Origin: Vibrio agarilyticus
Lineage (GTDB): Bacteria > Pseudomonadota > Gammaproteobacteria > Enterobacterales > Vibrionaceae
NCBI RefSeq assembly: GCF_012641465.1
Contig: NZ_JABAIK010000007.1
Location: 62,001-126,000 of the forward strand
Direction of reading: 5' to 3'
Length of the DNA: 64,000 bases
Under the pieces are notes generated by a model. It was not told where the DNA came from. It saw only the letters and a program-made list of their open reading frames with translations, and made no database searches. Shown one piece after another: positions 56,942 through 64,000 of this stretch. Numbering within the stretch: position 1 is the stretch's first letter; every line of letters starts with the position of its first letter. Position numbers and translations under genes: made by a program.

Positions 56942-56979
56942 GCACTACTTTAGTGCACCGAAGCGCACTAAAATAGTGC
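56942..56979. promoter_or_regulatory. Two perfect NtrC-like enhancer palindromes
   Basis: GCACTACTTTAGTGC (56942-56956) and GCACTAAAATAGTGC (56965-56979), centre-to-centre 23 bp. Both follow the NtrC plan GCAC-N7-GTGC with wider symmetric arms. They lie roughly 100-140 bp upstream of the expected start of the chemoreceptor transcript, the normal enhancer distance, within the 56772-57104 gap. Confidence 0.7.
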
Positions 56980-57104
56980 ACTAGTGACAATACTTTTCGC
57001 TCAAATCGTGATACGAATGTGTTTCGATTTGTTGGTCGCTATTCACATTGGGGGAAATTTCGCTAGACTGAGGGCAATTTGTCACAAGGGACACACTTGC
57101 AACT

Positions 57105-57665
57105 ATGAAACAACTGCTCGATTTTATTCCTCTGATCATCTTTTTTGCTCTGTATAAGATGTACGATATCTATATCGCGACGGGCGCACTTATTGCGGCG
57201 ACCGCTGTGCAACTTGTTATCACCTACGCCTTATACAAAAAGGTCGAGAAAATGCAGCTCGTTACCTTCGTTCTGGTAGCGCTGTTTGGTGGCATGACTA
57301 TTTTTCTGCAAGACGATAATTTCATTAAATGGAAAGTCACGATTGTTTACGCCATGTTTGCGATTGGCCTTGCAGTGATGCACGCGATTGGTAAGTCAGT
57401 TATCAAAGGCATGCTTGGAAAAGAGATCGCTCTACCAGATTCAGTTTGGGCTAATGTCACATGGGCTTGGGTGGGCTTTTTCTCATTCTGCGCAGGCCTA
57501 AATATTTACATTGCGTATTCGTTGCCACTGGATGTCTGGGTCAATTTTAAAGTCTTTGGGTTACTTGCAGCCACACTTGGTGCTATGGTGGTTACGGGTA
57601 TTTACATCTATAAGAAAATGCCACAAGAGGCGAAAAATTCATCTGCATCGACTTCAGATGAATAA
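57105..57665 (+). CDS. yciB: Inner membrane septation protein YciB
   Basis: A 186-residue intrinsic membrane protein (YciB/IspA). Five hydrophobic segments are spread along the chain ([46 protein letters not shown]; ending in a Ser-rich tail). Family members affect cell division and envelope synthesis; a specific reaction is not known. It is first of the yciB-yciA-yciI run on the plus strand. ACAAGGGAC lies upstream of the ATG at a somewhat long spacing. Confidence 0.93.
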   Translation: MKQLLDFIPLIIFFALYKMYDIYIATGALIAATAVQLVITYALYKKVEKMQLVTFVLVALFGGMTIFLQDDNFIKWKVTIVYAMFAIGLAVMHAIGKSVIKGMLGKEIALPDSVWANVTWAWVGFFSFCAGLNIYIAYSLPLDVWVNFKVFGLLAATLGAMVVTGIYIYKKMPQEAKNSSASTSDE

Positions 57666-57680
57666 CTCAAATGTTTTTTC

Positions 57681-57703
57681 TGCGGCCTCAAGGCCGCATT
57701 TTT
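57681..57703 (+). terminator. Rho-independent terminator of yciB
   Basis: Stem TGCGGCCT / AGGCCGCA with a 2-base loop, followed by five T residues, 15 bp after yciB. Confidence 0.88.
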
Positions 57704-57758
57704 GTGTCGAACTCAATTTGCATAACGCCCTATACTGCGCCATCAATGGAGTATTAAG

Positions 57759-58157
57759 ATGACGATCCAAGCCATTCAAAACCCGTCGGGTTCGCTACTA
57801 TTACGAACCTTGGCAATGCCATCAGACACCAATGCTGCGGGACAGATTTTTGGCGGCTGGCTGATGTCCCAACTTGATTTGGCGGGTGGCATCTTGGCCA
57901 AGGAAATCTCAAATGGCAAGATTGTGACCGTCTCAGTATCGAGTATCGAATTTAAACAGCCGGTTTCTGTCGGCGATGTGGTCTGCGTTTATGGCGATTG
58001 CCGCAAAATTGGCCGCACGTCAATGAGCATCGATCTTGAAGTATGGGTAAAGCCGGTGCTCGATCATGGTGTTGGCGATCGCTATAAGGTGTGCGGAGCA
58101 ACGTTTAACTATGTTGCTGTGGATGAGCATGGCAAACCGCGACCGATTCGCAAATAA
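57759..58157 (+). CDS. yciA: Acyl-CoA thioesterase YciA
   Basis: A 132-residue hotdog-fold thioesterase hydrolysing short and medium acyl-CoAs. The active-site segment is TNAAGQIFGGWLMSQLDLAGGILA and the dimer face VSVSSIEFKQPVSVGDVV. Length is normal. It starts 12 bp after GGAG, and yciI follows 51 bp after its stop codon. Confidence 0.93.
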   Translation: MTIQAIQNPSGSLLLRTLAMPSDTNAAGQIFGGWLMSQLDLAGGILAKEISNGKIVTVSVSSIEFKQPVSVGDVVCVYGDCRKIGRTSMSIDLEVWVKPVLDHGVGDRYKVCGATFNYVAVDEHGKPRPIRK

Positions 58158-58208
58158 CATCACTTGGGTATGACTGGACCCAAAACACTCACTACAAAAG
58201 GATTGACC

Positions 58209-58505
58209 ATGTGGTACGTAATTTTTGCTCAAGACATTGAGAACTCGTTAGAAAAACGCTTGAGTGTCCGTGAACAGCACCTAGCTCGACTACAACAGTT
58301 GCGCGACGAAGGGCGCTTATTAACCGCAGGCCCAATGCCTGCAATTGACAGTGAGAACCCTGGTGAAGCGGGCTTTACTGGCTCAACCGTTATTGCCGAC
58401 TTTGTCTCGCTTGACGCGGCAAAAGCGTGGGCCAATGACGACCCTTATATCAAAGCCGGCGTCTACGCTCATGTTACCGTCAAACCCTTTAAAAAAGTCT
58501 TTTAA
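58209..58505 (+). CDS. yciI: YciI family protein
   Basis: A 98-residue small alpha/beta protein (YCII domain). It begins [18 protein letters not shown], with the invariant His in REQHLARLQ and the Asp in WANDDPY; these are thought to form the active site, reaction unknown. ATG 58209 has AAAGGATT ahead of it; the longer frame to 58164 is unlikely. It is 3 bp from the start of the next gene. Confidence 0.92.
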   Translation: MWYVIFAQDIENSLEKRLSVREQHLARLQQLRDEGRLLTAGPMPAIDSENPGEAGFTGSTVIADFVSLDAAKAWANDDPYIKAGVYAHVTVKPFKKVF

Positions 58506-58508
58506 ATT

Positions 58509-58919
58509 ATGATGCGATTTTCGAAACGGATGGTAGGGCTACTCTGCAGCGCCCTATCTATCTTAACCCTGTCAGGCTGCGCCTCAAATGATGAGCAAGC
58601 ACGCCAACTTGAAATTCTTGCATCCAACCGAGCAGGGATTTTATCCGCAGGACTGCCATTGGAATATGGCCCATTGCAAGTGATGAGTGCCACAGCCAAG
58701 CGCCACGTGATTGAAATCATGATGATATACAACGACAGTGCTCCGGGAGCTAAACCTATCAGTGATGTTGTTAGCGCCAGTGTCAGTTATTATTGCAATA
58801 ACCCTGAGATTAAATCACAACTCGATAAAGGCTTGCTATATCGAATTAAACTGCGTAACTCGCGCGGTCAATTAATGGTCGATGAGTACATTTCAGCGCC
58901 AAGTTGCGCGACGAAATAA
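58509..58919 (+). CDS. Type II secretion pilotin lipoprotein (AspS/GspS-beta family)
   Basis: A 136-residue lipoprotein: LCSALSILTLSGCASND shows the lipobox LSGC with the acylated cysteine at about 24. The mature part (NRAGILSAGLPLEYGPLQVMSA; later SYYCNNPEIKSQLDKGLLYRIKLRNSRGQL) has the pattern I associate with AspS, the Vibrio pilotin that guides the GspD secretin to the outer membrane, with two further cysteines for the disulfide. It follows yciI after 3 bp. Confidence 0.78.
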   Translation: MMRFSKRMVGLLCSALSILTLSGCASNDEQARQLEILASNRAGILSAGLPLEYGPLQVMSATAKRHVIEIMMIYNDSAPGAKPISDVVSASVSYYCNNPEIKSQLDKGLLYRIKLRNSRGQLMVDEYISAPSCATK

Positions 58920-58935
58920 CACTCAGCTAAAATAG

Positions 58936-58960
58936 CAACGCCACACTCAGTGCGGCGTTG
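58936..58960 (+). terminator. Hairpin downstream of the pilotin gene
   Basis: Stem CAACGCC-CAC / GTG-GGCGTTG with a TCA loop and single mismatched bases. A T-run is not present, so termination is likely but not sure. Confidence 0.5.
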
Positions 58961-58969
58961 TGGATTCAT

Positions 58970-59111
58970 CATACTGAAAGCTACGACAACCAAACAGGCC
59001 TTCGAGCACTTCGCGAACACTTCCTGGCCACTTCGTGAACATAGAGAACCTGTGTGATGAGGTTTGCAAGAGCTTGCCAGTCGCGGAATAACGTCAATTG
59101 GAAAGCGGGTA
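58970..59111 (+). repeat. Degenerate ERIC element overlapping the end of metE
   Basis: The central blocks TTCGAGCACTTCGCGAACA, ACTTCGTGAACATAGAGA and TGTGATGAGGTTTGCAAGAG are clear, with a short internal repeat of the CACTTCGTGAACA block. The right end ACGTCAATTGGAAAGCGGGTA runs into metE and encodes its last residues and stop. Confidence 0.72.
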
Positions 59112-61031
59112 AGCCGCGTACTGCTCTCTAAGCGCTTTTGCCGCTGCCACCATATTGGTCAATGCCACCTCTGTCTCTTCCCAGCACCGGGTTTTTAAAC
59201 CGCAATCGGGGTTAACCCATAACCTTTGAGGCGCAATACGCTGCGCCGCTTTCGTGAGAAGCGCTTCAATCCACTCTTGGCTAGGAATATTTGGCGAGTG
59301 TATGTCATACACTCCCGGACCAATTTCGTTCGGGTAATCAAACTCTTCAAACGCATGCAATAGCGCCATATTTGAACGCGATGTCTCAATGGTGATCACA
59401 TCTGCGTCTAACGCTGCGACTGAATCAATGATCTGATTGAAATCGCTGTAACACATATGGGTGTGAATTTGAGTTTGTGGCCATGCACTACCGCTGGCAA
59501 CTTTAAAGGCATTCACCGCCCAATTTAGATAGTCGCTTTGCGCTTGGTGACGCAATGGCAGCCCTTCACGCAATGCTGGTTCATCAATCTGAATAATACC
59601 AATACCCGCACGCTGCAAATCATCCACTTCATCACGCAGAGCCAGTGCGAGCTGCTCCGTGATCTGCTGACGTGAAATATCTTCGCGTGGAAAGGTCCAG
59701 CACATAATAGTGACCGGACCGGTCAACATACCTTTTACTGGCTTGACACTCAGCGACTGCGCGTATTGAGCCCAATCTAGCGTCATTGCCGCAGGTCGCT
59801 CTATATCTGCCACAACAATAGCGGGTTTCACGCAGCGCGAACCATAACTTTGTACCCATCCCAACTGAGTGGTTTGAAAACCCTCAAGCCGCTCCGCGAA
59901 ATATTCCACCATGTCATTGCGCTCCGCTTCTCCGTGCACCAGAACATCTAAGCCCAATTGCTCTTGTCGTTGTATGGCATCATGCACATTCGATTGCATC
60001 GCATCTTGATACTGAGCGTCGGTGATTAACCCCAACCGATGTTCGCGCCTTGCTCGACGAATTGCGTCAGTTTGCGGAAACGACCCAATGGTGGTGGTAG
60101 GAAACAGTGGCAAATTCAATGCAGAGCGCTGCTGAGAAACTCGCTCGGCATAACTTAGCGCGCGCTCACTAAGCGCATTAGCATCATTGAGTCGCGCTCT
60201 AATATGTGGTTTATGCACCTCTGATGCTTGTTCACGCTGACGTAATGGCGCACTGTATTGTTCACAGGCGCGTTGCGCGTCATTCTCTTGCTCTAACGCG
60301 TCGTGCAACAAGGCAATTTCATCCATCTTTTGTTTTGCAAACGCGAACCAGGAATATGTGGTGGGGTCGAGTCCGTTCTCTTGGCTTAAATCGACAGGGC
60401 TGTGCAGCAATGAACATGAGCTGGCTATCCAGCAGCGCGCGCCAAGCTGCGTTTTAACATCTCTTAAGCGCTCGGCATAATGAGCTAAATCAGCTCGCCA
60501 AATATTACGACCGTTAATGATCCCAAGTGACAACACCCAATCTTCTGGCAGCGCGGCTAACACGGAATTCAACTGTTCCGGCGCTGCGCTAAGGTCGATA
60601 TGCAACCCATCAACAGCCAATTGGGTTAACATCGATAACTTATCATTCACCGCGCCAAAATAGGTTGTGAGTAACACATTAATATCACAACGTAAAATTT
60701 GGTAAGCCAACTTAAACGCATCTTGCCACTTCGACTCAAGATCCAGTGCGAGGATCGGCTCATCGATTTGCACCCACTCGATACCAAGCTGGCTCAATTT
60801 AGCCAAAACCGCTTGGTAACCAACTAGGAGTCGTGGCAACAGAGTCAAACGGTCAAAATCAGGCTCAGCCGATTTACCCAAATAGAGATAGCTCAGCGGA
60901 CCGAGCAAAACAGGTTTGACTTGATAACCAAGCGTCTGAGCTTCGCTAACTTCATCGAACAGCTGCGACCAAGCGAGCGTAAATCGGTCATCGGCGTGAA
61001 ATTCCGGTACGATATAGTGATAATTGGTCAA
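59094..61031 (-). pseudogene. metE: Cobalamin-independent methionine synthase, 5' end lost
   Basis: 645 codons against about 755 in intact MetE. The frame enters at the DTNYHYxVPEF motif (TTG then [10 protein letters not shown]), so the first ~110 residues and the promoter are missing; upstream DNA is phage-like. The C-terminal catalytic half is complete, with zinc ligands in [17 protein letters not shown] and [10 protein letters not shown]. The last codons (YPLSN, stop) fall in an ERIC end. The intact 5' part may lie beyond the prophage. The TTG is not a real start. Confidence 0.85.
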
Positions 61032-61056
61032 TAAATTTCATTAACGTCATTTCAGT

Positions 61057-61084
61057 AAAAAGCCGCCCAATACAGGACGGCTTT
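61057..61084 (-). terminator. Rho-independent terminator at the phage end
   Basis: Stem AAAGCCG-CC / GG-CGGCTTT (one mismatch) with a 6-base loop. Minus-strand reading gives five T after it. It ends the phage structural transcript just before the metE junction. Confidence 0.82.
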
Positions 61085-61086
61085 CG

Positions 61087-61638
61087 TTATCGTTTGTAGC
61101 GCTTAACTTTCTGTTGAACCTTGCGCTGTAGTGCCTTGGCTCGCTTATTCCATCTTACGGTATACGACTGATAAAAGGCAGATATAGCACGATCACCAAC
61201 AGCCATTATCGCGGGAACCATAAACGGCTGTGCGTCCATTGCTCCCACTTCACCCTCGTCGCGTCCCCATTCAACCACTGCCGCATACCAACCAACATTT
61301 CTACCTGACGTAGTAACCTTGGCTTTCGCAACAACACCATCATTATATTTGTTAACTGCTTTATTCCCTGAAACACGTACTTTAATCGAGTCCTTCAAAT
61401 GAATAAGACCTTCTTTAGTTTCAAGTTGCTTTGGTGCTAACGCTGCGGCTTTCTTTCCTAATATATTCGCTGACTCTTTAAGTGATAGACGAATATCATT
61501 TTGAAGTGGATTAGACTTATATACTTTCTTACCTTTTCTAAAGGCAGGTTTAGGATCGAAGTACTGAAGTGATTTTGATACTTCATTAATTGCTGGCGCA
61601 CCTTCAAAGCCATTAAACATTATTCTAGTATCAATCAT
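61087..61638 (-). CDS. HK97-gp10-like phage morphogenesis protein
   Basis: A 183-residue phage protein. The region from about 50 to 160 (AAALAPKQLETKEGLIHLKDSIKVRV, then WYAAVVEWGRDEGEVGAMDAQPFMVPAI) shows the gp10/gp64-type pattern of tail-completion proteins, with a strongly basic C-terminus. The frame is open to 61692, but ATG 61638 has AGGAGATAAT directly ahead. It nearly abuts the tape-measure stop. In most siphophages this gene comes before the tape measure, so its position here is atypical. Confidence 0.72.
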   Translation of the reverse strand: MIDTRIMFNGFEGAPAINEVSKSLQYFDPKPAFRKGKKVYKSNPLQNDIRLSLKESANILGKKAAALAPKQLETKEGLIHLKDSIKVRVSGNKAVNKYNDGVVAKAKVTTSGRNVGWYAAVVEWGRDEGEVGAMDAQPFMVPAIMAVGDRAISAFYQSYTVRWNKRAKALQRKVQQKVKRYKR

Positions 61639-61639
61639 A

Positions 61640-63640
61640 TTATCTCCTGCGCTTTGTCGGATTTTCACGTTCTGATTTCTGCTGCGCCGCATATATTACG
61701 TTGCGTTGCTTCATCAGTTGTTTACTAAACCACGCTTCATCGGTCACAGATCCGTTTATTGTGATAGGCGCACTGATAGTAGTACCACCTGAACCTGAAC
61801 CTGCATTATCAACGAAGTCAGAAACAGTATCTTTAGGTATAACCATTTCACCGCCCTGCATATAATAAGTGCCGTCTCTTGGGATCATACCTCCATCATG
61901 AAATTGACCTATTGCTGCTGATTGGATATTACCTATTTCTGCTGCAATACTTGCTACTGCAACACCGATCTGTGCTGCTTTCGTATACCAAGGTAAGGTT
62001 TGATCCGCCCAAACACCTGCTATTGCTTGTGATTGTAGAATAACCATTTCTGCCAGTGCTGCGCCCTTGGTGAAGGCGAATGCTGCTATTGCTAATGCTT
62101 TGTTTTCACCGAATAGATTAGATAGACCGTTTAATATATCGCCCTGCTTCTGAAGTTCCAGTTTCAATTCTGCCGCATTACGTTCAGTGGTGAACTGTAA
62201 TATTGCTTGATCCGCTTGCTCTCTGGTAATAACCATATTTCTAACAAGTTCATCAAGTCTTGCTTGTTCCTTTTCAGTCTCAAGAATAGCGATCATTTCT
62301 TTGTCTTTGACGTACTGCTTTTCAAATTCAAGTAATTGATCAATACGTGAACGCTCTTTCAGAATAGCGTTATCAACATACATACTATCCATCGCGTACT
62401 TTTTATTAAGAAAATCTTGATGTGCTTTTAGTGCTGCGTCTGCTGTATCTTCTTCAGGTTCATCTTTAGGTTCATCTTTAGGTTTAGCATCTGGTTTAGT
62501 CGCTTGAGTTGGTTCAACTAATTTTGCAGTTAGGCCGCTTGTTTGAATAGCAAGATTTTTAGCCTTATTGAGTTGCTTAATAGTTTCCTCGCGAAGTTTT
62601 ATTTGTTCTTCTAATCTAGCGTTAGTTTCCTTTTCTGCTTCAGTTAATTCAGTTGCGCCCCAAAAACTAACAACTGGTTTAGCCATTTGTGATCGAAGAC
62701 TTTCAATCTCACTTTCAACTTCTGCGATTTCCTCTTTATAAGGTGCTGCAACATCTTGTGTCTTTTTAATACTGGCATTCAGTTCTTGGTTTAATTTAAC
62801 CTGCGCTGTTAACCACTTATTAACCGCTTCAGCAATATTGTTATACGCCTCTGTTATAGGCGTTGCCCAACTGGTAACAAAGTTTGATGCATTATTAGTT
62901 AATAATTCGGTCTGTGTAGATGCCTCTTTAAGTGCTACTACAGTGCGCGTATTAAGTGTTGATGCTAATTTTCCGTACTTAGTTTCAAGCGTTGTTAATT
63001 TCTCTGCATTACCTGTCAACAGTGGGATCAAGTATCTTGCGTCACTTGCCATTCCTTCTAATGCAAAGTTCATCTTCTCCGCTGAAACACCTGCTTCTTC
63101 CATTTGACGAACCATTTCAACTAGAACGTCTTTACCTGAAAGTTTTTGTAATTCAGTCGCAGTAGCGATTGCTTGACCTTCAGTTAATCCCATTACATCA
63201 ACGAAGTCCTGAAAACCACCGCCGCCCGTAGCAAGGAAATCACCGATCTTTTCTTCAGTATCCCCAAGTATTGAACCTAGTTGTTCTGTGTCGATACCAA
63301 CTGACCTTACAGCCAGTGACATATTTTGAAATTCAGTAATGCTTAAACCTGCGGCTTCCGCTGATCGTTCAAGTTGTTTGCTTAATTCCAAACTATGCTG
63401 ACCTGCTGCAATAACTGCTGCTGTGACTGCCGTTATTGCTGTTGCCGCTATTGTTGCTGGATTGGCAATTGCGCTTATTCTTGATGTTAGTTTCTTGAAA
63501 CTTCCGTTTGCTTTATTGGCATCCTTTGCCATTTTATTAAGTGACTTAGAAGTTTTCTTTTCTGCTGCGGATAAAGCGCGTGATAGTTGTGCGCTATTCG
63601 CTTGCAGATCTATTGTTAGTTGTCCTGCTTTATAAGCCAT
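61640..63640 (-). CDS. Phage tail tape-measure protein
   Basis: A 666-residue protein that sets tail length and helps DNA passage. An N-terminal coiled-coil part (AQLSRALSAAEKKTSKSLNKMAK), a hydrophobic stretch (ATIAATAITAVTAAVIAAGQ), long alpha-helical Lys/Glu-rich segments and a C-terminal hydrophobic part (ALAIAAFAFTKGAALAEMVI) are typical. The frame is open to 63673; ATG 63640 has AAGGAGCG ahead. A+T and A-ending codons are much more frequent than in the neighbouring chromosome. Confidence 0.85.
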   Translation of the reverse strand: MAYKAGQLTIDLQANSAQLSRALSAAEKKTSKSLNKMAKDANKANGSFKKLTSRISAIANPATIAATAITAVTAAVIAAGQHSLELSKQLERSAEAAGLSITEFQNMSLAVRSVGIDTEQLGSILGDTEEKIGDFLATGGGGFQDFVDVMGLTEGQAIATATELQKLSGKDVLVEMVRQMEEAGVSAEKMNFALEGMASDARYLIPLLTGNAEKLTTLETKYGKLASTLNTRTVVALKEASTQTELLTNNASNFVTSWATPITEAYNNIAEAVNKWLTAQVKLNQELNASIKKTQDVAAPYKEEIAEVESEIESLRSQMAKPVVSFWGATELTEAEKETNARLEEQIKLREETIKQLNKAKNLAIQTSGLTAKLVEPTQATKPDAKPKDEPKDEPEEDTADAALKAHQDFLNKKYAMDSMYVDNAILKERSRIDQLLEFEKQYVKDKEMIAILETEKEQARLDELVRNMVITREQADQAILQFTTERNAAELKLELQKQGDILNGLSNLFGENKALAIAAFAFTKGAALAEMVILQSQAIAGVWADQTLPWYTKAAQIGVAVASIAAEIGNIQSAAIGQFHDGGMIPRDGTYYMQGGEMVIPKDTVSDFVDNAGSGSGGTTISAPITINGSVTDEAWFSKQLMKQRNVIYAAQQKSERENPTKRRR

Positions 63641-63656
63641 ATTCGCTCCTTGAAAT

Positions 63657-63683
63657 AAAAATGCCCCGATCAAGGATCAGGGC
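63657..63683 (-). terminator. Terminator between phage genes
   Basis: Stem GCCCTGATC / GATCGGGGC on the minus strand with a 3-base loop and an ATTTTTATTT tail, located between the partial structural gene and the tape-measure gene. It should reduce expression of the tape measure relative to the upstream gene. Confidence 0.82.
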
Positions 63684-63734
63684 GAAAAGGACTTGCACTG
63701 ATTTATTATTTTTATATGTATCAGTGTTGTTCTT

Positions 63735-64000
63735 TTAAGCGGCTTTAACACCAAAACGAATAGCCGTGTTATCCAACAGTAAACCAGAAAAGCGATTACT
63801 TGTGTAGTACTGAGACAATCCCTTCTCTGTGATTTCGTCTTCAATATTAACAACTGAACCATTTAAACTTAGAAGTGAATAAGCGTTCATCAGTGAACCA
63901 ACGAAAATAACGTCATCAGCCAGATTATCAATAATTACTACCTTGTAACCTTGCCAAGTGTAAGGCGTGATATTGTGGTTAACATTATCGCCTGTATTTT
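63735..64000 (-). CDS. Phage structural protein, 3' end only
   Basis: An open frame entering from the right edge and ending TAA at 63735. Its last ~88 residues include VVIIDNLADDVIFVGSL, NAYSLLSLNGSVVNIED and the end LLLDNTAIRFGVKAA. The 'AIRFGVKA' close resembles ends of major capsid or tail proteins, so it is probably a major capsid or tail-tube protein, but I cannot decide. No start is inside the window. A terminator follows. Confidence 0.6.
   Translation of the reverse strand, partial: NTGDNVNHNITPYTWQGYKVVIIDNLADDVIFVGSLMNAYSLLSLNGSVVNIEDEITEKGLSQYYTSNRFSGLLLDNTAIRFGVKAA

Noticed and set aside
61031-61060. Attachment-site core at the metE/phage junction
   Set aside because: Only one junction is inside the window, so a direct repeat cannot be recognised.
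63677-63862. 61-codon minus-strand frame at the phage end
   Set aside because: It is out of phase with the real structural gene, which ends at 63735 and enters from beyond the window.
1-64000. CRISPR array
   Set aside because: No regularly spaced identical repeats were seen; the repeated sequences are dispersed ERIC elements.

Overview
The window is chromosomal DNA from a gamma-proteobacterium of the Vibrionaceae, most likely a Vibrio. The evidence is the VarA-UvrC-PgsA-tRNA block, the polB / efpL / yciU / rluB / yciO / rnm / trp run, an AspS-type pilotin, and many Vibrio-type ERIC repeats (ends TATACCC...GGGTATA) between genes. I cannot name the species from sequence alone.

Layout. 1-5 kb: nitroreductase, small membrane proteins, a methyltransferase, YajD and a patatin-like YjjU. 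5.1-16.2 kb: a complete aminoethylphosphonate (AEP) island with regulator PhnR, transporter PhnS-PhnT-PhnUV, a LysR regulator, an FAD amine oxidase, PhnW, PbfA and PhnX. A shared palindrome (TGGT-N4-ACCA) precedes phnT, phnS and phnW and is the likely PhnR operator. 16.8-17.6 kb: two small secreted proteins. 17.7-21.5 kb: a three-gene minus-strand operon encoding a six-CxxC plus degenerate GGDEF protein, a family-2 glycosyltransferase and an HlyD-type fusion protein, probably an uncharacterised exopolysaccharide machine. Directly beside it is an acyl-homoserine-lactone quorum-sensing triad (luxR, an RsaM-like gene with a lux box, luxI). 23.7-30 kb: gdhA, four tRNAs, pgsA, uvrC, varA.

30.5-46.6 kb is conserved housekeeping DNA: polB, a nucleotidyltransferase-like gene, efpL, yciU, rluB, yciO, rnm, and a textbook trp operon (TrpR operator, Trp-rich leader peptide, attenuator, trpE-G-D-CF-B-A), then a DEAD-box helicase and a tRNA-binding protein. 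47-54.5 kb is a cellulose operon, lipoprotein-bcsA-bcsB-bcsZ-TPR protein, whose last gene is short and lacks a porin barrel. Convergent with it is a chemoreceptor gene preceded by a strong sigma-54 promoter and two perfect NtrC-like palindromes. 57-59 kb: yciB, yciA, yciI, aspS.

The right end holds metE, which lacks its first ~100 codons because AT-rich phage DNA abuts it at about 61,029. The phage part carries an HK97-gp10-like gene, a tape-measure gene and the 3' end of a structural gene running off the window. ERIC elements occur in at least eleven places, from full ~150-bp copies to a 33-bp version consisting only of the two ends; one copy supplies the last codons and stop of metE.

Surface lifestyle is a common thread: two glycan-export operons, quorum sensing, a PilZ-bearing cellulose synthase and an apparently nitrogen-controlled chemoreceptor. 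Start codons were chosen by ribosome-binding sites and family alignment from memory; no database search was possible.
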